Assembly (NCBI RefSeq): GCF_030020805.1
Contig: NZ_CP125098.1
Location: 200,001 to 264,000 of the forward strand
Source: Paenibacillus sp. RC67
GTDB taxonomy: Bacteria; Bacillota; Bacilli; Paenibacillales; NBRC-103111
Direction: 5' to 3'
Length of the DNA: 64,000 bases
Shown here: positions 21,333-30,786 of the stretch, piece after piece
Numbering within the stretch: position 1 is the first letter of the stretch
Layout: every line of letters starts with the position of its first letter
Translations under genes and position numbers: made by a program
Notes under the pieces: model-generated
Seen by the model: the letters and a program-made list of their open reading frames with translations, nothing else
Told to the model about the DNA's origin: nothing
Databases searched by the model: none

Positions 21333-21938
21333 ATGATCGCCATTATCGATTATGGCATGGGCAATCTGCACAGCGTGAGCAAAGCGGTTGAACGTCTCGG
21401 ATATGAAGCGGTCATCACCTCCGACGAGCAGCAGATTATGGCTGCAGACGGAGCCATCCTGCCTGGCGTAGGCGCCTTCGGCGATGCGATGGAGCATCTG
21501 CGTGAATCGCAGCTGGACGGAACGGTGAAGCGGTTCGCAGAGACCGGGAAGCCGCTTCTGGGCATCTGCCTCGGCATGCAGCTGCTGTTCAGCCGCAGCG
21601 AGGAGCACGGCTCTCACGAAGGGTTGAACCTGCTGCCCGGCAGCGTGGTTCGGTTCCAAGGCAGCTACAAGGTGCCGCATATGGGCTGGAACCGGCTGCA
21701 ATTCGTGCAGCAGAGTCCTCTCTTCAAAGGGATCGAGGAAGGCCACGTTTACTTTGTCCATTCCTTCCATGTTCAACCGGAGCAGTCGTCGGACTTGCTT
21801 GCGACAACGGATTACTATCAGCAAGTAACGGCTATTGTGGGACGGAATCAGGTTTATGGCATGCAGTTTCATCCGGAGAAAAGCGGCAGTATCGGTATGA
21901 GGCTGCTAGGTAATTTTCTCGAGCTATGCAAACGTTAG
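21333..21938 (+). CDS. hisH: imidazole glycerol phosphate synthase, glutaminase subunit
   Basis: A 201-residue class I glutamine amidotransferase that supplies ammonia to HisF. The nucleophile Cys lies in LLGICLGMQLLF, and His and Glu of the triad lie in GMQFHPEKSG. The N-terminal IAIIDYGMGNLHSVSKAVE and PGVGAFGDAM match the family. After its stop a 92-base non-coding gap precedes hisF, exactly where hisA sits in the usual hisH-hisA-hisF order. Confidence 0.95.
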   Translation: MIAIIDYGMGNLHSVSKAVERLGYEAVITSDEQQIMAADGAILPGVGAFGDAMEHLRESQLDGTVKRFAETGKPLLGICLGMQLLFSRSEEHGSHEGLNLLPGSVVRFQGSYKVPHMGWNRLQFVQQSPLFKGIEEGHVYFVHSFHVQPEQSSDLLATTDYYQQVTAIVGRNQVYGMQFHPEKSGSIGMRLLGNFLELCKR

Positions 21939-22030
21939 TAGCTGCTAGCTAGATCTGACGGAACGAATCATTGTCATGACTGCAAAGCAAAGCCAAACAA
22001 ATTTTCAAGGGAATGGGGGAATTCGAACCG

Positions 22031-22789
22031 ATGCTAGCCAAACGTATTATTCCTTGCTTGGACGTAAAGGACGGGCGGGTTGTCAAAGGCGTGAACTTCG
22101 TCAATTTGCGCGATGCGGGCGATCCTGTCGAGTTGGCTGCGATCTATGATCGAGAAGGTGCCGACGAGCTTGTATTTCTTGACATCTCTGCTTCCGTCGA
22201 AGGCCGCGCGACCATGGTCGAAGTGGTTAAGAAAACCGCCGGCGAGATTACAATCCCATTTACAGTGGGAGGCGGTATCTCTAGCGTAGATGACATGAAG
22301 CGGCTGCTTCGTGCAGGGGCGGATAAGATCGGTATCAACACGGCCGCTGTCAAAAACCCGCAGCTCATCTCCGACGGCGCACGCCGTTACGGCTCGCAGT
22401 GTATTGTCGTAGCGATCGACGCTCGTTATAACGAGGCATGGGGCGAATGGGAAGTGTTCACCCATGGCGGACGCAATGGCACCGGTATCAAGGCGCTGGA
22501 ATGGGCGAAAAGGGTGGAACAACTGGGTGCAGGAGAAATTCTGTTAACCAGTATGGACGCTGACGGAACGAAGGATGGGTTTGATCTGGCGCTGACTCGC
22601 GCAGTATCGGAGCTGGTAAGTATTCCGGTCATCGCTTCCGGCGGTGCGGGTACGAAGGACCATTTTTACGATGTGTTTGCAGAAGGCAAAGCGGATGCGG
22701 GATTGGCCGCAACGATTTTTCATTATAAAGAGCTTACTATCGATGAGGTCAAGAGCAACCTCAGACAAAAAGGGGTCGAAGTGCGATGA
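22031..22789 (+). CDS. hisF: imidazole glycerol phosphate synthase, cyclase subunit
   Basis: A 252-residue TIM barrel that converts PRFAR and ammonia to imidazole glycerol phosphate and AICAR. The first strand carries the catalytic Asp in [18 protein letters not shown], and the second lies in [17 protein letters not shown]. Phosphate-binding loops [10 protein letters not shown] and [13 protein letters not shown] are intact. The start at ATG 22031 gives the standard 252 residues; an in-frame ATG at 22013 would add six. Its stop overlaps the hisIE start as ATGA. Confidence 0.95.
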   Translation: MLAKRIIPCLDVKDGRVVKGVNFVNLRDAGDPVELAAIYDREGADELVFLDISASVEGRATMVEVVKKTAGEITIPFTVGGGISSVDDMKRLLRAGADKIGINTAAVKNPQLISDGARRYGSQCIVVAIDARYNEAWGEWEVFTHGGRNGTGIKALEWAKRVEQLGAGEILLTSMDADGTKDGFDLALTRAVSELVSIPVIASGGAGTKDHFYDVFAEGKADAGLAATIFHYKELTIDEVKSNLRQKGVEVR

Positions 22790-23475
22790 GTAACGTGGAC
22801 AACGAACAACAAGCCGAGCTTTCTTGGGAAGAGCTGACAGCCTCCATAAAGTGGGATGCACAGGGCCTGGTACCGGCGATTGTGCAGGATGCGGCAAGCA
22901 AAGACGTCCTGATGATGGCTTACATGAATCAGGAATCGCTGAAGCTGACACTGGAATCAGGAGAAACTTGGTTCTGGAGCCGCTCTCGCAGTGAGCTATG
23001 GCATAAAGGTGCCACCTCGGGCCATACACAAAAGGTTCGTGCGATGAAATATGACTGTGATGGAGACACTCTCCTCGTTCAGGTCAATCAAAACGGCCCT
23101 GCGTGTCATACGGGTAGCTACAGCTGCTTCTACAACGATGTTCCTGTGAAGGGTCAGACGGTCTCTGAAGAGGCGGCTGGCGCGAGTGATCGTTTCGCCA
23201 TGCTGTCTAAGCTGGAATCAGTTATTGCTCAGCGTGAAGCGGAGCGTCCTGAAGGAGCTTATACAACCTACTTGTTCGAAAAAGGAATCGATAAAATATT
23301 GAAGAAAGTCGGCGAAGAAACGGCCGAAGTGATTATCGCCGCGAAAAACCGTGATAACGATGAGCTTCGGTACGAATCAAGCGACTTGATATTCCATTTA
23401 ATGGTGCTTCTTCGTGAAGCAAAGCTGCCATTGGATGATGTGATGCGTGAATTGGATAGAAGACATAAAAAATAA
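22786..23475 (+). CDS. hisIE: bifunctional phosphoribosyl-AMP cyclohydrolase / phosphoribosyl-ATP pyrophosphatase
   Basis: A 229-residue fusion performing steps two and three of histidine synthesis. The cyclohydrolase half (about 1-125) shows [19 protein letters not shown], the [14 protein letters not shown] segment and zinc cysteines in [11 protein letters not shown] and [13 protein letters not shown]. The pyrophosphatase half (about 135-229) shows [20 protein letters not shown] and [18 protein letters not shown]. It is the last gene of the operon. Confidence 0.95.
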   Translation: MSNVDNEQQAELSWEELTASIKWDAQGLVPAIVQDAASKDVLMMAYMNQESLKLTLESGETWFWSRSRSELWHKGATSGHTQKVRAMKYDCDGDTLLVQVNQNGPACHTGSYSCFYNDVPVKGQTVSEEAAGASDRFAMLSKLESVIAQREAERPEGAYTTYLFEKGIDKILKKVGEETAEVIIAAKNRDNDELRYESSDLIFHLMVLLREAKLPLDDVMRELDRRHKK

Positions 23476-23893
23476 CCGAAACCACCCGATAGGGCGCAGC
23501 GTACAACTTAGTAGGGCTGATTTTTTCTGAAAAGCAAGCTCGCTGCAGGCTCTTGACCGGTGTCAAGCCGATATTAGTACAAAGGGCATGGAGTGTAAGG
23601 CCAACCGTTTAACGAGTAGCCTGAAACCTATGCCCTTGCTCTGTGTAATAGAGGGAAAGCCTGGCAAATGAAAAAAATCATTGCACAAAACACCTTATAA
23701 TGGAAAAAAGCGCATTGTTATGCACTTTATCGCCTTTTTTTCACGGAAATGCCTTTTTATAAAATGAATATTTTCATGTATACTGGGGTTGTGGACATTT
23801 TTATTGTATAATGACTTTTGATGTTATAGATGCATCGGAAAACAACCCACGAAAATTTACGTAAACATTCCATAGCGGAGGTAACCTGTAACC
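23476..23893 (+). promoter_or_regulatory. 418-base intergenic region before the PRPP synthetase gene
   Basis: No gene is visible. AAGGGCAT (23582-23589) and ATGCCCTT (23630-23637) form an eight-base inverted repeat that could be an RNA hairpin. Perfect -10 hexamers TATAAT occur at 23696-23701 and 23807-23812, and TATACT at 23779-23784, but none has a good -35. No strong his-operon terminator could be identified. Confidence 0.45.
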
Positions 23894-24844
23894 ATGTATA
23901 GCGACAAATTGAAAATCTTTTCCGGATCATCCAACCCTAAGCTAGCTGAACGGATCAGTAACGAGCTGGGTGTTCCATTAGGCCAAGTCAAGCTTTCCCG
24001 ATTCAAGTGCGGGGAGATTTACTGCTGCTACGAAGAAACGATTCGGAACTGTGATGTGTTTTTGGTACAAACTTTTTCCCATCCGATTAACGAGCAATTT
24101 ATGGAGCTCTTGGTGATGATGGATGCGGCCAAACGTGCGTCGGCCAAAACAATCAATCTTGTCATTCCTTACTATGGTTATTCCCGTCAAGAGCGTAAAG
24201 CGGCTCCACGCGAACCGATTTCTGCGAAATTGGTTGCGGATCTGTTGAACGCTGCTGGTGCGGACCGTGTTATCACAATTGATTTGCATGCTCCTGCGAT
24301 TCAAGGATTTTTCAACATTCCGGTCGATCATTTGACTGCCCTGGATTTGTTGAGCGCTCATATTAAGAAGAAAGAAATCGATGACCTGATCGTCGTATCC
24401 CCGGATGCTGGCGGTGTAACTAGAGCAGAGAATCTGGCTAACGTGCTGGAAGCTCCTATTGCTATGATGTTTAAGAAGCGCTATGCGCATAACGAAGCGG
24501 TTGTAACTCACGTCATCGGGGACGTAAAAGGTAAAACACCGGTTATTTTCGAGGATTTGATCGATACGGGAACGACAATTGTAAACGTAGTCGAAGGCTT
24601 GAAGGAACGAGGCGCGAATGACGTCTTCATCTGTGCGACGCATCCGGTATTCTCTGGACCTGCCCTTCAGCGTTTAGATCACCCGAATATTAGAGAAGTC
24701 GTTATTACCGATTCCATTGCGATTCCGGACGATCACTCATCCCGTTTTCAGGTGCTCTCTGTAGCCGGGTTATTATCCAATGCGATTCGGATTATTAAAG
24801 ACGGCGGCTCCATCAGCTCCTTGTTCAAATACGGTGGAGTCTAA
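23894..24844 (+). CDS. divergent ribose-phosphate pyrophosphokinase (PRPP synthetase)
   Basis: A 316-residue class I PRPP synthetase homologue, making PRPP from ribose 5-phosphate and ATP. The family is clear from KIFSGSSNPKLAERI, YYGYSRQERKAAPREPISAK, ITIDLHAPAIQGFFNIPVDH and VVSPDAGGVTRAE. Lys and Arg of the catalytic loop remain in FKKRY, and the PRPP loop is EDLIDTGTT. Several places differ from the housekeeping Prs: RFKCGEIYCCYEE for the usual FSDGE-type segment, EDLIDTGTT for the usual DDIIDTAGT. It is therefore probably a paralogue. It follows the histidine operon, whose first enzyme uses PRPP. AGCGGAGGTAACC lies upstream of the ATG. Confidence 0.85.
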   Translation: MYSDKLKIFSGSSNPKLAERISNELGVPLGQVKLSRFKCGEIYCCYEETIRNCDVFLVQTFSHPINEQFMELLVMMDAAKRASAKTINLVIPYYGYSRQERKAAPREPISAKLVADLLNAAGADRVITIDLHAPAIQGFFNIPVDHLTALDLLSAHIKKKEIDDLIVVSPDAGGVTRAENLANVLEAPIAMMFKKRYAHNEAVVTHVIGDVKGKTPVIFEDLIDTGTTIVNVVEGLKERGANDVFICATHPVFSGPALQRLDHPNIREVVITDSIAIPDDHSSRFQVLSVAGLLSNAIRIIKDGGSISSLFKYGGV

Positions 24845-24877
24845 GGTGTAATTGGTTTATGGTTTTCATGCTCTTTA

Positions 24878-24886
24878 TGCTATACT
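24878..24886 (+). promoter_or_regulatory. extended -10 promoter for the TPR gene
   Basis: TGCTATACT fits an extended -10 element (TGnTATAAT), about 65 bases upstream of the start codon. No convincing -35 is seen. Confidence 0.45.
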
Positions 24887-24950
24887 TTTCGTATCAAAAA
24901 ACGCTGGTTTCCTTTGTGAATTCCAGTCGGAACCGGAGGTGCCTTACTTA

Positions 24951-26702
24951 ATGGAGAAGAAAAAGCGTGTTAACCCAACTCAGCATGAGAAAGTCATTCC
25001 GATGAAAATGGATGCCACGTTCTTTTTCGAAAGAGCCGTTCAGTCCTTGGACCGATATCATTACGATAAGGCATTAAAGTATTTTCGTCGGGCAGCAGAT
25101 TACGAGCCGGAGAACCCGGTGAATCATTGCAACTTGGCGGGATTGCTTTCGGAGATGGGGAATTACGAGGAATCCAACCGCATTCTTCAGCATGTGCTGG
25201 ACCAGATCGATCCTAGCATGACGGAATGTTATTTTTACATGGCGAATAATTTTGCCAACATGGAAAACTACGAATCGGCAGAAAAGGCGATTATTCATTA
25301 CCTGGAAAACGATCCTACAGGACAATTCCTCGAGGAATCCGAAGAAATGATCGAGCTGCTCAGCTATGAGCTGGATCGGCCAACCAAGCTGACATCGATC
25401 AAAAGCCGGGAAGGTATGTTCGAGCATGATCGTGCACGCAGTATGCTGGAAGAGGGTAAATTTGCGGAAGCGGTTCGTATTTTGGAGAAAATTATAAAAA
25501 AACATCCGGATTTCATGGCCGCGCGTAATAATTTGGCTTTAGCCTATTACTACATGGGGCATTTTGATAAGTCCGTTGATATGATACGTCAGGTGCTTGA
25601 GCTGGATCACGGTAATTTGCACGGCTTGTGCAATTTGGCGATATTTTACCAGCATTTCGGCGATAAGGAGAATTTATCCGAGCTTCTGGAAGTGCTGCGC
25701 AAAACGTACCCGTTCCATCAGGATCATGTGTTTAAGCTGGCCACTACAATGGGGATCTTAAGCGAACATGAGACGGCCTATCGTTTGTTCAAAAGGCTGC
25801 TTAAGACGGGCGAAGCGGGACTTGATCCTTGCCTATTTCACTATACGGCGGTCGCGGCTTATAATACCAAACGGTACGACGAGGCGGAGCGTCAATGGCG
25901 TCAGGCAGATAAATTCGATCCCGGATCGGAAATTCCGAAGTTTTATTTAAGCCAACTGCAAAAGGCGCGTACGGAGGAAGTAAAGCCTGCGGTTAGCTAC
26001 CATTATCATCTTCCTTTTGAAGAGCAATTTCGCGGCTTGGAAAAGTCCGCGGAAGGCTTGCCTGATCATATGAAGCGGGATCCTCTGGTCCGTTCGTCCT
26101 TCTTCTGGGCACTGCGCCACGGGGATACGGAGACCAAATTGCAGGTTATTCAAGCTTTTGGCTTGATAGGGGACGGCGAAGTGAAGGAAGCGCTGCTGGA
26201 GTTCATTCAGGAGCCGAATGAGGATGATTACTTGAAAAAGGTAGCCATCTTTGTTCTGCGCAACATTGGCTTGCGTGAACCTGTAACTGCAGTACTGGAT
26301 GGAAATCAATTGACGATTCCAGCTTCGCCGTTCTCGCCGAACTTACCTGTCTGGGAGCGCAAATGGCAGGAAATTATGGACTGTGCCATGCAGGAAATGA
26401 GTCGCAGGTATGATATGGTACAGCAGTACGATTTGCAAACATTATGGGTAGAATATTTATCGAGAGTGTACCCGAATGTGCCGAAAATAACGAAGGGTGA
26501 GGGCTGGGCTGCCGCATTGGAGTATTTGACGGCCAAAATGCATCGCCGTGCCATCTCATTTCATGAGCTGGCAAATCGTTATCAAGTTTCTGCAGGTACC
26601 ATCAGCAAGAACGTAAAAATGATCGACGAGGCTTGCGGTATCCGAGAAAAGATGGAAGCTATTTTCCCGACGTTCTCAAGCTTTGATAATAAAGGTAAAT
26701 AA
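24951..26702 (+). CDS. yvcD: YvcD-like tetratricopeptide repeat protein
   Basis: A 583-residue cytoplasmic TPR protein corresponding by position to Bacillus yvcD, between hisI and trxB. Helical repeats run from about residue 20 to 340, for example AVQSLDRYHYDKALKYFRRA, NLAGLLSEMGNYEESNRIL and ARNNLALAYYYMGHFDKSVD. A HEAT-like or helical segment follows (KLQVIQAFGLIGDGEVKEAL). The end reads FHELANRYQVSAGTISKNVK, which looks like a helix-turn-helix. That suggests a DNA- or protein-binding adaptor, but the function is unknown. ATG 24951 is used because GGAGGT lies ten bases upstream. Confidence 0.8.
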   Translation: MEKKKRVNPTQHEKVIPMKMDATFFFERAVQSLDRYHYDKALKYFRRAADYEPENPVNHCNLAGLLSEMGNYEESNRILQHVLDQIDPSMTECYFYMANNFANMENYESAEKAIIHYLENDPTGQFLEESEEMIELLSYELDRPTKLTSIKSREGMFEHDRARSMLEEGKFAEAVRILEKIIKKHPDFMAARNNLALAYYYMGHFDKSVDMIRQVLELDHGNLHGLCNLAIFYQHFGDKENLSELLEVLRKTYPFHQDHVFKLATTMGILSEHETAYRLFKRLLKTGEAGLDPCLFHYTAVAAYNTKRYDEAERQWRQADKFDPGSEIPKFYLSQLQKARTEEVKPAVSYHYHLPFEEQFRGLEKSAEGLPDHMKRDPLVRSSFFWALRHGDTETKLQVIQAFGLIGDGEVKEALLEFIQEPNEDDYLKKVAIFVLRNIGLREPVTAVLDGNQLTIPASPFSPNLPVWERKWQEIMDCAMQEMSRRYDMVQQYDLQTLWVEYLSRVYPNVPKITKGEGWAAALEYLTAKMHRRAISFHELANRYQVSAGTISKNVKMIDEACGIREKMEAIFPTFSSFDNKGK

Positions 26703-26749
26703 GACTTGGACAAAACGGTTACGAAGAGGACCCTAAGGAGGAACTGAAT

Positions 26750-27697
26750 ATGTACAAAGCAATAGTTATCGGAACCGGCCCTGCCGGACTGACAGCAGCC
26801 ATTTATTTGGCTCGTGCGAATTTGAATCCTTTGGTCATTGAAGGTCCTGAACCGGGCGGACAATTGACTACGACTACGGAAGTTGAGAACTTCCCTGGTT
26901 TTCCTCAAGGTATCATGGGTCCTGAACTAATGGATAATATGCGCAAGCAGGCGGAACGGTTCGGAGCTGAGTTCAAAACCGGTTGGGTGAACAAAGTAGA
27001 TCTTTCCAAACGCCCGTTCAAGCTTTCTGTTGAAGGTATGGGGGATATCGAGTCGGAAACTCTTATTATCTCGACCGGGGCAACTGCAAAGCTGCTGGGC
27101 ATCGAGAATGAAAAAGAAAGTATCGGCCGTGGTGTAAGTACCTGTGCAACCTGTGACGGCTTTTTCTTCCGCGGGAAGAAAATTATCGTTGTCGGCGGAG
27201 GCGATTCAGCCATGGAAGAAGCTAACTTCCTGACTCGTTTTGCCACGGAAGTACGCTTGGTGCATCGTCGCAGCGAACTTCGCGCATCCAAAATCATGCA
27301 GGATCGTGCACGCGAGAATCCGAAAGTGGCATGGAGCCTGAACAATACTCCGCTTGCCGTTGTATCGGGTGATAAAGGGGTAACCGGTTTGAAAGTGAAG
27401 AACAATGAAACCGGAGCAGAAGAAATTATTGAAGCAGACGGCATTTTCGTTGCTATCGGACATAGACCGAACACAGACTTCCTAGGCGGTCAAATTACTA
27501 TCGACGAACACGGCTATATTGTTGTTAAGCCGGGAACGACGCAAACAAATGTTGAGGGTGTTTTTGCTTGCGGCGATGTGCAGGATACGAAATATCGCCA
27601 AGCCATCACAGCTGCGGGCAGCGGATGCATGGCGGCTCTTGACTGTGAGAAGTTTTTGGAAGGACATGCTGTTCACGACTGGAGTCAAACGCTGTAA
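26750..27697 (+). CDS. trxB: thioredoxin-disulfide reductase
   Basis: A 315-residue FAD/NADPH enzyme that reduces thioredoxin. The FAD motif is IGTGPAGLTAAIYLARANL, the redox-active pair is CATC near residue 136, the NADPH motif is VVGGGDSAMEEANFL, and the C-terminal FAD contact is GVFACGDVQDTKYRQAITAA. AAGGAGGAACTGAAT precedes the ATG. It sits between yvcD and the sugar kinase and ends with its own terminator. Confidence 0.96.
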   Translation: MYKAIVIGTGPAGLTAAIYLARANLNPLVIEGPEPGGQLTTTTEVENFPGFPQGIMGPELMDNMRKQAERFGAEFKTGWVNKVDLSKRPFKLSVEGMGDIESETLIISTGATAKLLGIENEKESIGRGVSTCATCDGFFFRGKKIIVVGGGDSAMEEANFLTRFATEVRLVHRRSELRASKIMQDRARENPKVAWSLNNTPLAVVSGDKGVTGLKVKNNETGAEEIIEADGIFVAIGHRPNTDFLGGQITIDEHGYIVVKPGTTQTNVEGVFACGDVQDTKYRQAITAAGSGCMAALDCEKFLEGHAVHDWSQTL

Positions 27698-27706
27698 CAG
27701 CAAGGA

Positions 27707-27735
27707 AAACGTGGGACCAGGGTTCCACGTTTTTT
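27707..27735 (+). terminator. terminator after trxB
   Basis: AAACGTGG (27707-27714) pairs with CCACGTTT (27725-27732) and is followed by T residues. Confidence 0.85.
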
Positions 27736-27825
27736 CGTTTCGGCTTCTTGACCTGTGGATAGGGTTGGCTTATAGTTGGAACAGGAAGCAGTACGTGATC
27801 AAACGTTTATGAGGTGACCAGGATA

Positions 27826-28779
27826 ATGGGAGAGAAAGTGTACGTTGGTGTCGATTTGGGAGGAACGTCCATTAAGGTAGGGCTTTGCGACGAAAATGGA
27901 AAGCTGCTGCAAACCTTCGAAGGACCGACAGGAACGGAACTAGGTGTCGACGTCGTATTGGAGAACATCGCACAGTATGTGCGCAAGCTGGTAGTGGATT
28001 CTCCATATGAATGGGAGCAGGTTGCCGGGATCGGAGCTGGCATTGCCGGATTTATGGATATCCCTGAAGGCTTTATTAAGCTATCCCCCAACTTGGGCTG
28101 GCGTAACGTGCCTATTAAACAAATTCTCGAAGAGAAGCTCGGTAAAACCGTGAAAATCGATAATGATGCGAATGTCGCAGCGTTGGGAGAAGCCTGGAGC
28201 GGCGCGGGGGCGGGCATCCCGAACCTCGTATGCTATACCCTTGGAACCGGTGTTGGCGGAGGCATTATTATTAACGGAAGTATCTTTCAAGGCTATAAAG
28301 GAATGGCTGGAGAATTGGGCCATATGGTCGTCGTTCCGGATCTGGAAGCTATTCAATGTGGTTGTGGTCTAAAAGGATGCTTGGAAACCGTATCGTCGGC
28401 AACAGGCATTATTCGCATGGCTAAGGAAGCAGTAGAGCGTGGCGAGCATACTTCGCTAGCATTAGTAGAGAACATTATGGCTAAAGATGTTTTTGATGCA
28501 GCCAAATCCGGTGATGAAGTCGCTCTTAGAACAATCAATCGTGCGGCGCTGTATCTGGGCAAGTCAATGGCTGCCGTGTCCGTAGTGCTGAACCCACAGC
28601 GGTTTATTGTGGGAGGCGGAGTATCAAAGGCAGGGGATATTTTGTTTGATGCTATTCGCAAGTATTTTTACGAGTTTGCTCAGGAATCGGCTAAAGAGGG
28701 CGTAGATATCGTACCTGCAAGCTTGGGCAACGATGCTGGAGTAGTTGGCGCCGCTGGTTTGAATTTACGGTCATTATAG
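27826..28779 (+). CDS. glcK: ROK-family glucokinase
   Basis: A 317-residue sugar kinase that phosphorylates glucose. The ATP-binding N-terminus VYVGVDLGGTSIKVGL, the sugar site KIDNDANVAALGEAWSGAG and GTGVGGGIIINGSI are typical of Bacillus GlcK. The ROK zinc motif is CGCGLKGCLE, and GGGVSKAGD is near the end. GAGGTGA lies eight bases before ATG 27826. In Bacillus this position between trxB and rapZ is held by yvcI, so the gene content differs here. Its product feeds the glycolytic enzymes encoded later in the window. Confidence 0.93.
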   Translation: MGEKVYVGVDLGGTSIKVGLCDENGKLLQTFEGPTGTELGVDVVLENIAQYVRKLVVDSPYEWEQVAGIGAGIAGFMDIPEGFIKLSPNLGWRNVPIKQILEEKLGKTVKIDNDANVAALGEAWSGAGAGIPNLVCYTLGTGVGGGIIINGSIFQGYKGMAGELGHMVVVPDLEAIQCGCGLKGCLETVSSATGIIRMAKEAVERGEHTSLALVENIMAKDVFDAAKSGDEVALRTINRAALYLGKSMAAVSVVLNPQRFIVGGGVSKAGDILFDAIRKYFYEFAQESAKEGVDIVPASLGNDAGVVGAAGLNLRSL

Positions 28780-28897
28780 AGTTAATAGTTTAATATAAAT
28801 ATAGAATAAGTAGAATGCTTTCTCACAATAAGTAATGAAACAGCTTGGATTCGTCGGCAGCATGATGGATTCCGAGCGCCCTGGAGGTGGCAATCCC

Positions 28898-29797
28898 ATG
28901 GAAGAAATGCATACCTTAGGCAAACTGGTTATTATTACAGGCATGTCAGGTGCAGGTAAAACGATTGCGGTGCAAAGCTTGGAGGACTTGGGCTTTTTCT
29001 GCGTGGATAATCTTCCTCCCGTGCTCATCCCGAAGTTTGCTGAATTGATCGAGCAGTCCAAAGGTCGGATAGGTAAAGTAGCCCTTGTTATCGACCTGCG
29101 GGGGAGAGAGTTTTTTACTTCCTTGTCGGAATCGCTTCGTTATGTACAGGAAAACCATACGCTGACTTATGAAATTTTGTTCCTTGATGCTACGGATTCG
29201 GTTCTTGTTCAACGTTACAAGGAAAGCCGACGTAAACATCCTCTGGCTCCGACAGGTGCTCCTTTGGAAGGCATCATGCAGGAGCGGAAGCTGTTGGAGG
29301 AGCTCAAAGGAATGGCGACCCAGGTTATCGATACCGGTAATCTGAAGCCTGCTCAGCTGAAAGAACGGATTGTGTCACGGTTTACCAATCTTGAATCAGA
29401 TGGTATCTCTATCAACGTCATTTCCTTTGGCTTTAAATATGGGGTTCCCATCGATGCCGATTTAATCTTCGATGTGCGGTTTCTTCCGAACCCGCATTAT
29501 GTGGATGCGCTTCGGCCTAATACAGGCCAAGATCCTGAAGTATACGACTACGTGATGAAGTGGAGCGAGACGCAGGAGTTTCTTAGCAAGCTGCTCGACA
29601 TGCTTAACTTCCTCGTTCCCCAATATAAAAAAGAAGGCAAGAGCCAGGTTGTCGTAGGCATCGGTTGTACGGGGGGCAAACACCGTTCCGTTGCTATTGC
29701 TGAATACCTTGGTAAAGTAATGGGTAACAGTGAGACGGAAACGGTTCGGGTCAGCCATCGTGATTCTGAACGTGATCGGGTTGAGGTGAAGAAATGA
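28898..29797 (+). CDS. rapZ: RapZ/YvcJ nucleotide-binding protein
   Basis: A 299-residue P-loop protein of the RapZ/YvcJ family, which binds nucleotides and, in enterics, small RNAs of amino-sugar control. Walker A is GMSGAGKT at about residue 16, followed by [14 protein letters not shown]. The conserved C-terminal domain shows [33 protein letters not shown] and [15 protein letters not shown]. The start at ATG 28898 follows GGAGGTGG by seven bases and gives the usual length. The stop overlaps the next start as ATGA. Confidence 0.94.
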   Translation: MEEMHTLGKLVIITGMSGAGKTIAVQSLEDLGFFCVDNLPPVLIPKFAELIEQSKGRIGKVALVIDLRGREFFTSLSESLRYVQENHTLTYEILFLDATDSVLVQRYKESRRKHPLAPTGAPLEGIMQERKLLEELKGMATQVIDTGNLKPAQLKERIVSRFTNLESDGISINVISFGFKYGVPIDADLIFDVRFLPNPHYVDALRPNTGQDPEVYDYVMKWSETQEFLSKLLDMLNFLVPQYKKEGKSQVVVGIGCTGGKHRSVAIAEYLGKVMGNSETETVRVSHRDSERDRVEVKK

Positions 29798-30780
29798 CGG
29801 ATAGCCGTCTCGAGAGTGCACGCCCTAATATCGTTGTGATAGGCGGAGGCACCGGCTTATCGGTTATGCTTCGTGGCTTGAAAGAGAAACCATTGGATAT
29901 AACGGCTATCGTTACTGTAGCGGATGACGGAGGCAGCTCCGGCATCCTACGTTCCGAGCTGGAAATGGTTCCTCCAGGCGATATTCGCAACGTATTGACG
30001 GCATTGGCTGATGTAGAGCCACTGCTAGGCAATATGCTCGAATATCGCTTTGAAAAAGGTCAAGGATTAGCCGGACATAGTTTGGGCAATCTAATATTGG
30101 CAGCTATGCGAGATATTACCGGTGATTTCGTCACAGGTGTCCGCGAGCTAAGCCGTGTATTTGCCGTCCGGGGGCGTGTTCTTCCCGCCGCCAATCACGC
30201 TATTGTTCTTAAGGCAGAGATGACCGATGGAACCATTGTCGTAGGTGAATCCAAAATACCGAAAGCCGGAAAAGTCATTAAGCGTGTATTTATAGAGCCG
30301 TCCGATGTTGCCCCGCTGGACGAAGCTATCGAAGCGTTGAAGCAGGCGGATGCGATTCTCGTCGGTCCCGGCAGCTTGTACACGAGCATTATGCCGAACC
30401 TGCTTGTTCCTGAAATAACCCGTACTATTGTGGAATCCAAGGCACTCAAAATGTTTATTTGCAACGTAATGACCCAGCCTGGAGAGACCGACAATTATAC
30501 GGTAAGCGATCATTTGAAGGCCATACACCATCACGTAGGGCAGCACTTGTTCGATTATGTTATAGTCAATAACGGAGAAATTCCCGCCCAAGTGCAGAGC
30601 CGATATGCCGAAAAGGGAGCCAAGGTGGTCCCATTGGATCTCGAGGAAGTAACGAAGAACGGATACAAGGTCATTGGCGATCAGCTTGTTTTATTTCGCA
30701 CTTATTTGCGTCATGACGCTGTAAAGCTAAGTCATCACATATATCAACTGGTGGAGAGCTGGATGCACAAGAAGAGGTGA
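29794..30780 (+). CDS. yvcK: YvcK/GlmR gluconeogenesis and cell-wall precursor regulator
   Basis: A 328-residue protein of the CofD-like YvcK family. In Bacillus it is needed for growth on gluconeogenic carbon sources and binds UDP-GlcNAc (GlmR). Family segments are [46 protein letters not shown] and [16 protein letters not shown]. It is translationally coupled to rapZ and seven bases from whiA, the conserved rapZ-yvcK-whiA trio. Confidence 0.95.
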   Translation: MTDSRLESARPNIVVIGGGTGLSVMLRGLKEKPLDITAIVTVADDGGSSGILRSELEMVPPGDIRNVLTALADVEPLLGNMLEYRFEKGQGLAGHSLGNLILAAMRDITGDFVTGVRELSRVFAVRGRVLPAANHAIVLKAEMTDGTIVVGESKIPKAGKVIKRVFIEPSDVAPLDEAIEALKQADAILVGPGSLYTSIMPNLLVPEITRTIVESKALKMFICNVMTQPGETDNYTVSDHLKAIHHHVGQHLFDYVIVNNGEIPAQVQSRYAEKGAKVVPLDLEEVTKNGYKVIGDQLVLFRTYLRHDAVKLSHHIYQLVESWMHKKR

Positions 30781-30786
30781 TTTACC

